This document shows, in pieces, positions 1 to 10,131 of a stretch of 64,000 nt of DNA. The notes beneath the pieces are model-generated. The model ran no database searches. It saw only the letters and a list, made by a program, of their open reading frames with translations, and had not been told where the DNA came from. Position numbers and translations under genes: made by a program. Each line of letters begins with the position of its first letter. Position 1 is the first letter of the stretch. The DNA is from Pseudobutyrivibrio ruminis AD2017 (GTDB taxonomy: Bacteria; Bacillota; Clostridia; Lachnospirales; Lachnospiraceae): the NCBI RefSeq assembly GCF_000424305.1, contig NZ_KE384162.1:496001-560000 (forward strand), in the 5' to 3' direction.

Positions 1-643
1 TGTAGGCTTCAACTTTCTCATCACTCCATCCGGCATGACGTTCTATTGGTTTTATAGAATCCATTGGTGATATTACATAATCAAAGGTTCCGTATACATC
101 CTTTGAATTTGTTAGCCTACGAATAATGTCATAGTCAGAAGGCAAAATAACCTGAAAATGCTCATGAAACTTTTCACGCATTTCTATAGACCACTGAGTA
201 ACAAGACCTGTAGGACATACCACCAATACTCGTTTTACTAGACCACGAGCTTTCAACTCTTCTATTATCATTCCGGCTTCAATAGTCTTACCAAGACCTA
301 CTTCATCGGCCAAAATATAACGTACCTGATTTGTACGAAGTGCCTTTTTTAAAGCATGAAGCTGATGCGGCAATGGAATAATTCCACTAGAAATAGGAGT
401 TAGTAATCCATCTGACATCTCATTCTTAATTTTTGAAAGCGTTGTTATAAAACGGAGATAGTTTTCATCACATCTACTGTTGTCAGAATCTGCAACTAAT
501 CTGTCTTCGCAAACCTTATATACAGTGCCAGATGCTGCATCAAATACCTTGTAAGAAATGTATCCCCAAAGGTCAATGCATTCTAGAACCATCACATTTT
601 GTCCGTTTTCCTTGTCATACGCATAACTGCCTATTTCTAGCAT
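1..643 (-). CDS. brxHII: SNF2-type helicase, BrxHII-like (partial, N-terminal 214 codons)
   Basis: Superfamily II DNA translocase of the SNF2/RapA kind, expected to use ATP to remodel or move along DNA in the defence complex. The start is ATG at 641-643; an upstream in-frame alternative is blocked by a stop. A Q-motif-like PLPHQ sits near residue 92, followed by the Walker A segment DEVGLGKT at residues 113-120, IEAG, and a motif Ia-like VVCPTGLVTQW. The gene runs off the left edge, so the DEAH box and C-terminal lobe are not visible. It starts 23 bases after the second methylase stop and is the last visible gene of the operon. The BrxHII name rests on position after BrxF, BrxC and PglXI-like genes; the helicase family itself is clear. 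Confidence 0.8.
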   Translation of the reverse strand, partial: MLEIGSYAYDKENGQNVMVLECIDLWGYISYKVFDAASGTVYKVCEDRLVADSDNSRCDENYLRFITTLSKIKNEMSDGLLTPISSGIIPLPHQLHALKKALRTNQVRYILADEVGLGKTIEAGMIIEELKARGLVKRVLVVCPTGLVTQWSIEMREKFHEHFQVILPSDYDIIRRLTNSKDVYGTFDYVISPMDSIKPIERHAGWSDEKVEAY

Positions 644-666
644 ATATTCACCATACCTAACTAAAA

Positions 667-3165
667 TTAAATTCGACTCAAGCTTATGTCATAGTACATA
701 AGCAAATTCTGATCTTCCTGGATTGTTGTGTCTGGAAGACGTTGAGCCATATCTACAATAGCCTGATAGTTTTTGTCCTTCCACAACATAGAAAAGCCTG
801 CTCTAATTGCTTCTGATCTAAATAGTTTTAGCTTTCCTTTTGTTTGCATATATCCCTCAAACTCTTTTATAAGCTTTTTCTCACGAAGCTTAGAAAGGTC
901 ACCTTCTTTTGTTATATCAGGTATATACCACTTTCCAGAATCATCTTGTAAAAAATTCTCCTCAAGTAATTCTGCCAATTCAGGTATTGCTTCGTATTTA
1001 TCCACAGATTTTACTTCTCTCATAAACTTAGGCTGAATATCTGCGTAAGCTTGTGGCTCATTTAATTGTTGATACAGCCATCCTATTGCAGTTTTTTCAT
1101 TTGTTACAACAAACGATAATTGCACTGGTTCAACATCCATTTTTATTCTTGCTGTATCATATTCATTAACCTGATCCGCTAAAAAATACATTGAATCACG
1201 TTCAATAAAATGTTCTCCAAGCCCAACATAGAACTCATGCGCATCCATAGGAATTGGAATTCCTTTCATAATGTGATAAGCCACCATTCTATCAAAGAGA
1301 AGATACGCTTGTCGCTCATCAATAATATCAATCTTCCCATTGCCGTCTGAATCGACTATTACAGGTAAATTTGCTAAATGCTGCCGTACAAATGACCACG
1401 CAGTCTCTTCGGTACCAGCATCTAACAATAAGTTGTCTGTAAAGCTCTTCTTTGGTTTATAAGCAGATATAACCAAATCCTGTTTAACTGCACCTTGACT
1501 CATTAACTGTTTGTAACTACTTTGCTGCTTATTTAATGTTCGCACATCCGCAATTACAAATCCTGCTCTCTGAATAGCTTCCTGAATTGCATTCCAAACG
1601 GAGTTTTTAGAATTATGGAACTCAATAGTTATCCATCTGTTTGGTTTTAATACTCTAAAGAATTCAGAAAAACACTTTGTCATAAGGTTTTGATATTCAG
1701 GCAATCCCTTATTCTGAGCGGCATTTATAATGGCTTCTTTGTCTTGATTAGTCATTACCTTAAGCCATGACTCCCATACATAGCTAAGCTCCGAATAATT
1801 TAAATTGCTACCAAATGGAGGATCTGTGAATATATAATCCACTGAGTTATCTGGAATAGGCAACTGCGTTGCACTACCGCATGAAATAATAGTCCCTGAA
1901 CCATTATCTCTTAATGCAAAATCCTTAAACTTTCGAATTGCAGCATCAAAAATATTGTTTTCCTGGTATAAAGATGGAATATATAAAGTTCCAGATAAAG
2001 CTCCACCTTTTCCATTAGTTCTATATCTATACGTTTTAGTGCAATTCATCATGATACTAGTAAACACAATTCTACTTAAACGCATTTTGGGATGATTGAA
2101 AATTCGAGAAAAAATCATCAAATTTCTTGGTGTCATAAAATGATGCGTATGCGTAATGCCGCTTATATCATTTCTTCTTCCCTCACTACCTTCACACATT
2201 CTATTCTGAGGAAACCATCCATTTATACTTGAATATGTTAAGTTATTAATCATTTTTAAATCTTCATCATCTGGACGCTTATTATATCTTTTTCCACCAA
2301 AAGTATAATTAATCTGGACTGGTACTTGTTTTCCAAAATTAATAACCTCACCTGTGGAATCCAATATTTTTTCTATTGCCCTATCACATGTCGCTTTTTT
2401 TAATTCCATACCACAATTAGGACACGCGAATTCATCATTTATTTTTTTTGCTTCGAGGTCTACAGCTGCATCCCAAAAAACTATTTCTTTACCACAATGC
2501 GGGCAAATAAAAACATCTGACCAAATTGTATAGTTTATCGTTCCATATTGATTATCTAAGAAGCCAAAACTATCCTCATGTTTAGTTGTGTACAAATAAT
2601 CACATTCTCGTTTGACATCTTCCATAATTTCATTGAATTCATCATGAAATTCTTTCATGGAAAAAGGCGAATTATATCCATTTGCTATAAATGTAGCCGC
2701 TGGAGAAATATCATTTAGTATAGCGTATCTTTCGCCGCTATTATTTCTTTCCGAAGGTGATAATTCAAAAACTTCCTTCTCATTTCCACATCTATGAGCT
2801 GCTACACCCGTCATACCAGTTCCACAAAATCCATCGAATACTATGTCTCCAGGTTTTGTGTAATGCAGAATATATCGCATTATTGCCTTATAAGGAACTT
2901 TAGTATGGTACGTATGCGCCATATAGATTGGGTCGTTTTTACCCTCGCTCACATCTGCTGCAAAAGGTTCTTTTTGATATGAATCATTGTCTTCATCATA
3001 TTTATGACCATATTCTGAAAGAAACTCCTCAATAAAAGGGTTCGGACATGCAGTATAATAAGGAGCTTCAGAAAGATTAATAATATCCTCGTCTGTAGCC
3101 TTTGGAAATCCTTCATATTTTCTCACTGCATCAATATCTGCTCGTGTTAAATTTCTATTCTTCAT
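667..3165 (-). CDS. pglXI: Adenine-specific DNA methylase, PglXI-like, second tandem copy
   Basis: 832-residue N6-adenine DNA methyltransferase of the COG1743 type, expected to mark host DNA in a BREX type 3 system. The SAM-binding motif I (DGFCGTG) is at residues 111-117 and catalytic motif IV (DPPF) at 448-451. The roughly 330 residues between them contain a Zn-ribbon with Cys221, Cys224, Cys248 and Cys251 and probably the target-recognition region. The C-terminal 380 residues are nearly the same as in the upstream paralogue, while residues about 290-440 are unrelated in detail. It begins 14 bases after the stop of that paralogue. Both catalytic motifs are intact, so both copies look active. 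Confidence 0.88.
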   Translation of the reverse strand: MKNRNLTRADIDAVRKYEGFPKATDEDIINLSEAPYYTACPNPFIEEFLSEYGHKYDEDNDSYQKEPFAADVSEGKNDPIYMAHTYHTKVPYKAIMRYILHYTKPGDIVFDGFCGTGMTGVAAHRCGNEKEVFELSPSERNNSGERYAILNDISPAATFIANGYNSPFSMKEFHDEFNEIMEDVKRECDYLYTTKHEDSFGFLDNQYGTINYTIWSDVFICPHCGKEIVFWDAAVDLEAKKINDEFACPNCGMELKKATCDRAIEKILDSTGEVINFGKQVPVQINYTFGGKRYNKRPDDEDLKMINNLTYSSINGWFPQNRMCEGSEGRRNDISGITHTHHFMTPRNLMIFSRIFNHPKMRLSRIVFTSIMMNCTKTYRYRTNGKGGALSGTLYIPSLYQENNIFDAAIRKFKDFALRDNGSGTIISCGSATQLPIPDNSVDYIFTDPPFGSNLNYSELSYVWESWLKVMTNQDKEAIINAAQNKGLPEYQNLMTKCFSEFFRVLKPNRWITIEFHNSKNSVWNAIQEAIQRAGFVIADVRTLNKQQSSYKQLMSQGAVKQDLVISAYKPKKSFTDNLLLDAGTEETAWSFVRQHLANLPVIVDSDGNGKIDIIDERQAYLLFDRMVAYHIMKGIPIPMDAHEFYVGLGEHFIERDSMYFLADQVNEYDTARIKMDVEPVQLSFVVTNEKTAIGWLYQQLNEPQAYADIQPKFMREVKSVDKYEAIPELAELLEENFLQDDSGKWYIPDITKEGDLSKLREKKLIKEFEGYMQTKGKLKLFRSEAIRAGFSMLWKDKNYQAIVDMAQRLPDTTIQEDQNLLMYYDISLSRI

Positions 3166-3179
3166 CTACTTACCTTCTC

Positions 3180-5690
3180 TTAAATACGACTTAAACTTAT
3201 GTCATAATACATAAGCAAATTCTGATCTTCCTGGATTGTTGTGTCTGGAAGACGTTGAGCCATATCTACAATAGCCTGATAGTTTTTGTCCTTCCACAAC
3301 ATAGAAAAACCTGCTCTAATTGCTTCTGATCTGAAGAGTTTTAGCTTTCCTTTTGTTTGCGTATAGCTTTCAAACTCCTTGATTAGTTTCTTTTCACGGA
3401 GTTTTATTACATCCCCTTCTTTAGTGACATCTGGTATATACCATTTTCCAGTCTCATCTTGTAAAAAATTTTCCTCAAGTATCACGGATAATTCAGGTAT
3501 CAATTCATATTTATCAACCGTCTTTACTTCCTTCATAAATCTTGGCTGAATATCAGCGTATGTTTGTGGCACATCCAATTGCTGATATAACCAACCAATG
3601 GCTGTTTTTTCATTAGTTACGACAAATGATAATTGTACTGGCTCAACATCCATTTTTATTCTTGCTGTATCATATTCATTGACTTGATCAGGTAAAAAAT
3701 ACATTCCATCTCTTTTTAAAAATCTTTCATCAAGACCATGATAAAAATCCGTGGCATCTATAGGCACCGGTATTCCTTGCATGATATGATACGCAACCAT
3801 TCTGTCAAAAAGAAGGTAATCCTGTCTTTCAGAAATCAATTCAATTCTTCCATTTTTTGTTACTGTTACAGGCAGTTTTTCCAAATGTTGTCTAACAAAA
3901 TCCCACGCAGATTCTTCTGTTCCAGCATCTAGCATTAGTTGTTTTTTTAGAGACTCCTTTGGTTTATACGCTGAAATAACCAAATCTTGATCAACAGTAC
4001 CTTTAGCATTTAGCTGATTTATTGTCTTTTTCTCTTTGTTTAATATTCTAACATCCGCTATAACAAAACCGGCTCTGTTTATAGCTTCCTGAATTGCATT
4101 CCAAACACTATTCTTTGAATTATGAAACTCTATAGTAATCCAGCGATTCGGTTTCAATACTCTGTATAATTCGCAAAACGCCTTTATCATTAATCCTTGG
4201 TAATCAACCAATGATTTATTTTGTGTATTATTCATGATAGCTTCTTCTGCATTATTTGTTAGTACGCCCAGCCAGCTCTCACTTAATATATTCAATTCAG
4301 AATACATAATGTTAGCGCCAAACGGCGGATCAACAAAAACATAATCTACACAGTTATCTGGAATTTGTGATAAGCATGTAGCAGACTGAGTCGAAACTAA
4401 AGTATCTGCATCCTTATATGATAAACGCTTTAGCTTGTTAAATTGGAATTCAAGTTGTGCAACTACATTGTTTTCTACCGACAACGGTGGCAAATAAAAT
4501 GTCCCTGCCATTGGTCCCACCAAAGCTCTATACTTATGCTCTTTATCATCATATTCAGGCATAAATCGATTAAGTATCGACAGTTTTGGTAAGGTGCTTG
4601 TCAACAGAAATAAAGCTTTAGAATCTGATGTTAAATCCAAAAAAGATTGAATTACATTCAGAGTTCTACTTCTATAGGCCTGCCATACATATTTCAAATT
4701 TCCTCTAAACATCTCTGGCGTTTTGTCGCCCTCGAAGAATTTAATTTGAGCATTAGGTAGTCTTCGATAATCAACATGAATAGAATGCGCCCTAGCTATA
4801 TCTTCCTGGTCCGGTTCTTTTGTATAACGAGTACCATTTACAGAATAACTAATTCTGACAGGAACAGATTTCGTAATATTCATAGGCAATCCCGAAATTG
4901 GATCTTCAATTGCTTCAACAGCTCTTAAACACTTTGCCTTAGTTAGAATCAACCCACACTTTGGACACGGAAACTCTTTTAACGACTTTCTAGTTTCTTT
5001 TTCAACAGCTTCTTTATAATAAACAAATTCCGACGAACAATGAGGACATATAAAAACATCTGACCAAACCATATAATTGATTTCACCATATATAGGCTCG
5101 CCATTAAGACCAAGCACTTCTCTATCATCTATCAAATGTTTCGTTTTATATAATTCGTGACATTTTTCTTTTAAATTCTTTAATACATTCTCAATATCAG
5201 ATATTTGTTTTTCTCTTATCGATTGATTGTAGTTTCCAGCGATGAATGCTGCAATTGTTGATATATCCGTCAATATTGCATGCCTTGCAGATAATCCAAC
5301 TCCATTGTCATCACAGATCTTAGCTGCAACTCCAGTCATACCGGTTCCACAAAAAGAATCCAAAACAATGTCTCCTGGTTTTGTATAATGTTCGATATAA
5401 GCTTTTATTGCTCTAGGCGGAACCTTTGTATGATAACTATGGATGTTATAAATTTGATCACTTTTACCCTCTGCCACATCTGATGCAAAAGGTTCCCTAT
5501 GATAATCATCCATTGTCTCATCATATTCAGTCCCATTTTCAGCCAAGAAATCTTCAATAAAAGGATTTGGACAAGCAGTGTAGTTTGGTGCATCAGAAAG
5601 CGCAATTATGTCTTCATCTTCGGCAATAGGAAAACCCTCTATATCTCTTAATTTATCTAAATCTTCTTTTGTAAGTTTTCTCTTCTCCAT
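3180..5690 (-). CDS. pglXI: Adenine-specific DNA methylase, PglXI-like, first tandem copy
   Basis: 836-residue paralogue of the next gene downstream and the first methylase of the operon. Motif I (DSFCGTG) lies near residue 111 and DPPF at 454-457, with two CPxC pairs between them (CPHC and CPKC) forming a Zn-ribbon. The segment from the Zn-ribbon to motif IV differs strongly from the sister gene (for example a long stretch after residue 300 with no counterpart), which is where DNA specificity would be expected to reside. The last 50 residues are identical in the two proteins. It starts 9 bases after the BrxC-like gene, so the two are surely cotranscribed. Methylase assignment is firm; the BREX name is from context. 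Confidence 0.88.
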   Translation of the reverse strand: MEKRKLTKEDLDKLRDIEGFPIAEDEDIIALSDAPNYTACPNPFIEDFLAENGTEYDETMDDYHREPFASDVAEGKSDQIYNIHSYHTKVPPRAIKAYIEHYTKPGDIVLDSFCGTGMTGVAAKICDDNGVGLSARHAILTDISTIAAFIAGNYNQSIREKQISDIENVLKNLKEKCHELYKTKHLIDDREVLGLNGEPIYGEINYMVWSDVFICPHCSSEFVYYKEAVEKETRKSLKEFPCPKCGLILTKAKCLRAVEAIEDPISGLPMNITKSVPVRISYSVNGTRYTKEPDQEDIARAHSIHVDYRRLPNAQIKFFEGDKTPEMFRGNLKYVWQAYRSRTLNVIQSFLDLTSDSKALFLLTSTLPKLSILNRFMPEYDDKEHKYRALVGPMAGTFYLPPLSVENNVVAQLEFQFNKLKRLSYKDADTLVSTQSATCLSQIPDNCVDYVFVDPPFGANIMYSELNILSESWLGVLTNNAEEAIMNNTQNKSLVDYQGLMIKAFCELYRVLKPNRWITIEFHNSKNSVWNAIQEAINRAGFVIADVRILNKEKKTINQLNAKGTVDQDLVISAYKPKESLKKQLMLDAGTEESAWDFVRQHLEKLPVTVTKNGRIELISERQDYLLFDRMVAYHIMQGIPVPIDATDFYHGLDERFLKRDGMYFLPDQVNEYDTARIKMDVEPVQLSFVVTNEKTAIGWLYQQLDVPQTYADIQPRFMKEVKTVDKYELIPELSVILEENFLQDETGKWYIPDVTKEGDVIKLREKKLIKEFESYTQTKGKLKLFRSEAIRAGFSMLWKDKNYQAIVDMAQRLPDTTIQEDQNLLMYYDISLSRI

Positions 5691-5699
5691 ATTTACTCC

Positions 5700-8600
5700 T
5701 TACTTACGCTTAACTACTATCCTCAACTTACTTGCATCTTTTCCCTTTGTGTAGTTCTTTACTAATTCATCAAAATTCTGCTTAAAACTATTCTCATCCA
5801 TTGGAGGTAATGCCTCCAATCTTTGAATAAGTTCATCAGCGTCAACTACAACCGGTTCAAATCCCTGTAGTAAAGCTTCAATACTCTTAACAAAGAAATC
5901 ATCTACCTTTTCAGGAAGACTTTCAGAATTAACAAGCTCGTCAATTATCTTCTTCTGATCTGGGCTTAAATAATCTTTTGAACTTGCCACTAAAGGATCA
6001 GACAATGTATCAACCAATGTTTTATTCCATTCCTTTAGCAAATCATCAATCTGATTTTCTATATTATCTAACTGCCCAAATACATTAGGCGCATCATCAT
6101 CCAATCTCAAACTACAGTGAGGACATACTGGCGTAGATTTTATATCTTCTTTCTTAAGGTCATAGCATATCTTAAGAGAAGAAAGCTTCTGCTCTATGCT
6201 ACTAAGCTTCGCAGTAGAAAGGATCTCGATGCTTCTAAGTTTTTTAAGATTTCCCAATTCCTTGCTTTCCAGAATCTGTCCCCTACGCTGAGCATCTTTA
6301 ATGTCAAGTCTCTTTTTCTTATGCTCATCCATATAAAGCTCAATATAGGCCTCTTTAATAGTGGAAAGTTTATCTTCAACTAATCTTGCTGAAGCATCTC
6401 CAGCTGTACCATCGATTATATTATCTCTTATGTCTCTAAAATCTTTCTTGGCACTTTCAATCTTTGATTTAAAATCAGCACCAAGATCCATCATTTCAAT
6501 ATTAGCAATATAGGTAACTGTTTCTAAACACTCTGACTTGAAGGTTACATATTCCTGTATTGCCTTAATCAAAAGTACTTGTTTTTCGAGTTTAGCTATA
6601 TCCTCCATCGATAAACTAAAGTTGTTAAGCTTTGCAGGAGTATTATACTTCGCTCCGTAGTTACTGAATTCTTCTTTAATAGCCTCGCAAGCAGCTAACA
6701 TCTCACTTGCAACAGCAGAATTAACCAGTGGCTCATTCCATAATTCAAAGCCATTGCTCAACTTCTGTTTTTCAATAACTGCCGTATTACTTAATTCCTG
6801 GGCTTTTTCACAAAGTTTTTCAACAGCTTTACGTTTAGCATTGTCATCACCATCTAATTCTGCAGGATTGAGATCTACAATTTCAAAAAGCTTTTTGATT
6901 TCAGCTAATGATGTCTGTGCTGGACGTGATAAATACTTAAATTCATATAAATCTCCAGCAAGAACACTTGTAATCTGATCCAAATTTGATGCAGTAATCT
7001 TCTTATTATTTTTCAGAGTTATCTCAGCATATCCTCCATAAACCATTGCCAAGAAGATAATTGGAGTGAAAATAAAATCTATCTGAAAACGCTTATCTGC
7101 ATAGTCTCCCATGAACTTTGGCTCAAATATATCAGAGTAATTAATTACTCCCTGAGGCGAGAGCTTATTAACCATATCAATGTAATAAGCAGCATACTTT
7201 GAATTCTCCGGTTTAATTTTATCTCCCTCAAGAATACCGAAGCTTTCCAGCATCATTGTAGACTGCTGTGTCTTTCTTCCTGCAAAATGATCAAAAGCAA
7301 CACGTGCATTATCCGCCATATTTCTTCTCGTAATCTTAGTTTTCATTACAGGATATTCCGGATACTTCTGATTAAAATAATCATCAAAACAAAGAGAAGC
7401 TGCTAAATCAATTGTGTCCTTGAAGGACTCATCCTGCTTATATCTTCCCTTAAGAACTTCAATTAACTGATGTTTTTCTTTTTTATAAACAACATCAAAG
7501 CAAGTATTCTTGTTTTCACCTAAATGTTTAATAAGCTTCTTTCTGTAGATTACAGATTTCTGCTCATAAGCTTCTCTATCCTTTCCTTCACTTATCTGTG
7601 CCTGCAGCTGAGCAGCAGAGAATAAGCCAAGCAACTCTTTAAAGTCGTCAGTTGACTTAAAATACAAATATACTTCATCTTCCAAATTCTGAACTGCTGA
7701 ACTATCAGCGTTGTATGGAGGCATAATATGAATATAGAAATCTCTTTCCGGCTGAGCTGTGCTTCTTTCTCCCGGTAATCCCATGAACAAATAACCTTCA
7801 CGGAACATACTATGAGAATCCCAATTCAAGTCATATTCATAGATATTGAAATTGGTAACATACTGTTTTGCATCCCACTCCAAGCAGGAATAAACAATGT
7901 CATAGAAGAATCTATTAAGCTCAGACTCCGCCAAAACAGAGGCTCGCTGCTTAATCTTCTCCTCGTAATCTACAATCTTATCTACATCTATGTAGTATTG
8001 GTTGTTTGCATCGTTATAGATGATGAACTGTCCTGAAACAGTGGTCATGATATCTTTCAAGGTCTGAGAAACGATTGAAAGCAAGAATTCAGCTTCCTGC
8101 TCTGGCATCTGAAGATACAGACAGAGATCATCCTTCAGATTCTCAGCTGTCAGACCGTACTGAACATCAAGACCATTAGTTGTAAGTCTATGTACACTAA
8201 GAGCATAGATGATTTTAATAGCCAAAGGCTTGTAGGCAGGCTTAGGGAATGATCTGTTGATGATTTCTTCCAACTGTGAACTTGCATTTACAACCTTAGA
8301 AATCATAGGATCTGATTTGAACATTCCATTATTCTTGATAGAAAGCCAGCAACTATCAAAAGAGAAAATACCAGGCGCATTCTCTGGAACTTCTTCATTA
8401 AAAATTGACTTAATGGTTGAAGAAATATCCTTCAATATATGTCTTGTCTCAATAACACTAATCTTATTGAACACATCAATGTATTCCGGATGAATAGGAT
8501 AAAGATCCACAAATTCTTCCAATCTTGAAGACATTCCAGTATAGAGCTCAGAGAAATTCTCAAGATGACTTCTAATCCAAGCCTTCTGCTCTGGTGTCTT

Positions 8601-9383
8601 CTTTAAAATTCTCTCTGATACAACATATGAGGTTGCCTCTTTTGTAATAATCAGCTGTGTGAATCTGTCACTTACCTTCTTGAGTGTATCTGATACGAAA
8701 CTGAATTTAGGATTATCGAAGATTTTTTCCTGTACACCAAAGATAACTCTAAGCTTTGACTTAGAGCACATCTCACCGAGTGCACGGAAGAATTCAAGAT
8801 CAAGAACAATCTGTCTCTCATCTCTTGAAGTTAAGTAAGAAAGGAACTCATCGACAACAATCATGTAACCCTTATCCGGATACTTTTCTTCAAAGTTAAC
8901 CATGAAATCCTTAATGATTTTCTTATTATCTTTTACATTTGCAAAATCAGGCATCTCAAATGGAATACCTCTATTCTGAAAATCTTCCTGGATATATCCA
9001 AAAAGCATTTCACGAAGAGGCATTGTTACGCCACCAATTTCAATTCGAAGAACTTCAAATTTACCAGCAATACATTCGAGTTCTTTTGCAAAATTCTTGT
9101 TCTGAAGATACTGTAAGTTTTCTTCATCTGTTGCTACTGCAGAAATAACAGACATCAAGTGAGATTTACCAGTACCATAGTTACCTACTACTAAGACACC
9201 TTTATTGTCTACAACTTCATCCATCTGCAACTGATCAAAAACAGGAGCCTGCATATTTTCTGCCATCGTATCTGACATTACATAGGTCTGCACCAATTTC
9301 TTAGCTGCTTCTTTTTCCCCCGCCTCAATCAACTGAATAGTAGATTCAATTGGTTGAAAGTTAATTAATTCTGAATACTTCAT
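5700..9383 (-). CDS. brxC: BrxC-like P-loop ATPase (DUF6079 type)
   Basis: 1227-residue AAA-like ATPase, the usual size for BrxC/PglY proteins. Walker A GNYGTGKS is at residues 67-74 and the Walker B stretch MIVVDEF ends near residue 180 (Asp178, Glu179). The N-terminus (MKYSELINFQPIES, then VVGNYGTGKSHLMSVIS) is the pattern of the DUF6079 ATPases that accompany type 3 BREX loci, recalled from knowledge of the family. The C-terminal third is rich in charged helices that could form coiled coils, with one CPHC pair near residue 1090. In BREX, BrxC is essential for phage exclusion; its biochemical role is not settled. It lies 13 bases after the BrxF-like gene. Confidence 0.85.
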   Translation of the reverse strand: MKYSELINFQPIESTIQLIEAGEKEAAKKLVQTYVMSDTMAENMQAPVFDQLQMDEVVDNKGVLVVGNYGTGKSHLMSVISAVATDEENLQYLQNKNFAKELECIAGKFEVLRIEIGGVTMPLREMLFGYIQEDFQNRGIPFEMPDFANVKDNKKIIKDFMVNFEEKYPDKGYMIVVDEFLSYLTSRDERQIVLDLEFFRALGEMCSKSKLRVIFGVQEKIFDNPKFSFVSDTLKKVSDRFTQLIITKEATSYVVSERILKKTPEQKAWIRSHLENFSELYTGMSSRLEEFVDLYPIHPEYIDVFNKISVIETRHILKDISSTIKSIFNEEVPENAPGIFSFDSCWLSIKNNGMFKSDPMISKVVNASSQLEEIINRSFPKPAYKPLAIKIIYALSVHRLTTNGLDVQYGLTAENLKDDLCLYLQMPEQEAEFLLSIVSQTLKDIMTTVSGQFIIYNDANNQYYIDVDKIVDYEEKIKQRASVLAESELNRFFYDIVYSCLEWDAKQYVTNFNIYEYDLNWDSHSMFREGYLFMGLPGERSTAQPERDFYIHIMPPYNADSSAVQNLEDEVYLYFKSTDDFKELLGLFSAAQLQAQISEGKDREAYEQKSVIYRKKLIKHLGENKNTCFDVVYKKEKHQLIEVLKGRYKQDESFKDTIDLAASLCFDDYFNQKYPEYPVMKTKITRRNMADNARVAFDHFAGRKTQQSTMMLESFGILEGDKIKPENSKYAAYYIDMVNKLSPQGVINYSDIFEPKFMGDYADKRFQIDFIFTPIIFLAMVYGGYAEITLKNNKKITASNLDQITSVLAGDLYEFKYLSRPAQTSLAEIKKLFEIVDLNPAELDGDDNAKRKAVEKLCEKAQELSNTAVIEKQKLSNGFELWNEPLVNSAVASEMLAACEAIKEEFSNYGAKYNTPAKLNNFSLSMEDIAKLEKQVLLIKAIQEYVTFKSECLETVTYIANIEMMDLGADFKSKIESAKKDFRDIRDNIIDGTAGDASARLVEDKLSTIKEAYIELYMDEHKKKRLDIKDAQRRGQILESKELGNLKKLRSIEILSTAKLSSIEQKLSSLKICYDLKKEDIKSTPVCPHCSLRLDDDAPNVFGQLDNIENQIDDLLKEWNKTLVDTLSDPLVASSKDYLSPDQKKIIDELVNSESLPEKVDDFFVKSIEALLQGFEPVVVDADELIQRLEALPPMDENSFKQNFDELVKNYTKGKDASKLRIVVKRK

Positions 9384-9396
9384 TATGTCTATCCTC

Positions 9397-9825
9397 CTAA
9401 ATCACAACCGTGATATCATAGTCATTTAAATCAAAGCTTTTATAATCACTATACCCTTCCTGAGCATAGATCAATTTGCCATCTTTATAAGTACCTGGCC
9501 ATACGACCATAAAGCTTTTTCTCTTAGAAACATTTATAAGCGTTCTCAACACATCTAATTGATAATCCGGATTAAACATCACATCAATATCTTTGATAAT
9601 TGGATTATCACCCAACTTTGAAATAATACTTGATAATATTGACTCCATCTTCATAGTTCTCATCATAGAGCTGCCGCTTTTTTGCAATTCTTTCGCAACA
9701 GGAATATTCATGGAATAGGCTTCGCTCAATTCCTCAATTTCACTCGAAGTACAAAAAATAATAGGTTTCATCAAACCGCTGATATTATCAAGTGAGAACT
9801 TATACCATTCCATTACGTTCGCCAT
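9397..9825 (-). CDS. brxF: BrxF-like protein without a visible P-loop
   Basis: 142-residue protein immediately upstream of the BrxC-like gene, the position of BrxF in type 3 BREX loci. Its C-terminal half (FNPDYQLDVLRTL, then a VVWPGT segment followed by LIYAQEGYSDY) resembles the BrxF C-terminus, where a vWnGt and YAepGHpEY-type stretch is usual (from memory of the family). BrxF is described as P-loop-containing, but no GxxxxGK[ST] is present here; the N-terminal strand is PIIFCTSSE. Either the start region has degenerated or this is a nucleotide-independent variant. Its ATG overlaps the stop of the regulator gene by one base (TAATG), which suggests translational coupling. Confidence 0.6.
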   Translation of the reverse strand: MANVMEWYKFSLDNISGLMKPIIFCTSSEIEELSEAYSMNIPVAKELQKSGSSMMRTMKMESILSSIISKLGDNPIIKDIDVMFNPDYQLDVLRTLINVSKRKSFMVVWPGTYKDGKLIYAQEGYSDYKSFDLNDYDITVVI

Positions 9826-10058
9826 TATTCAACTTCCCCCTTATTTGATTCACCTTTCTCGTAATGAATCAAATCGCCGAAGTCGCAATCAAGTTCCATA
9901 CATATCTTCTCTAAGATACTCATGGACACAGTCTCTCCTCTGCTCATCTTTGCAAGAGTGCTACTACTAATTCCGATTCTTTCATTCTCGACAAGATCCA
10001 TTTTTTTCATACCCTTGTCAATCAATAATTTCCATAATCCGTTATAAGATACAGCCAT
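9825..10058 (-). CDS. Xre/Cro-family helix-turn-helix regulator
   Basis: 77-residue protein consisting of little more than one HTH domain of the short Cro/YozG-like type: a first helix (YNGLWKLLIDKGM), the turn and recognition helix around GISSSTLAKMSRGE, then two closing helices with the ICMELDCDFGDLIHY ending typical of the group. It is the first gene of the defence operon, preceded by a GAGAGGAA ribosome binding site, and its stop overlaps the next start by one base. A palindrome lies between the promoter and its start, so autoregulation of the whole operon is likely (inference). Confidence 0.85.
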   Translation of the reverse strand: MAVSYNGLWKLLIDKGMKKMDLVENERIGISSSTLAKMSRGETVSMSILEKICMELDCDFGDLIHYEKGESNKGEVE

Positions 10059-10071
10059 ATAATTCCTCTCT

Positions 10072-10088
10072 TATGGGGATTACCCATA
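10072..10088 (-). promoter_or_regulatory. Palindrome in leader of defence operon, candidate operator
   Basis: Perfect 6-base inverted repeat TATGGG / CCCATA with a 5-base centre, lying 14-30 bases upstream of the regulator start and downstream of the promoter. Position and symmetry fit an operator for the Xre-type protein encoded first in the operon. No biochemical support is available from sequence. Confidence 0.45.
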
Positions 10089-10131
10089 TTGTTGAAGAAC
10101 CTCCCGGTCCTTATAAATAGTCCTAGATTAC

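Noticed and set aside
773-1036. Plus-strand open frame inside the second methylase
   Set aside because: It mirrors a conserved coding region on the other strand, has no ribosome binding site, and the minus-strand gene has intact motifs.
5405-5605. Second minus-strand frame inside the first methylase
   Set aside because: Out of frame with intact catalytic motif I and lacking its own ribosome binding site.
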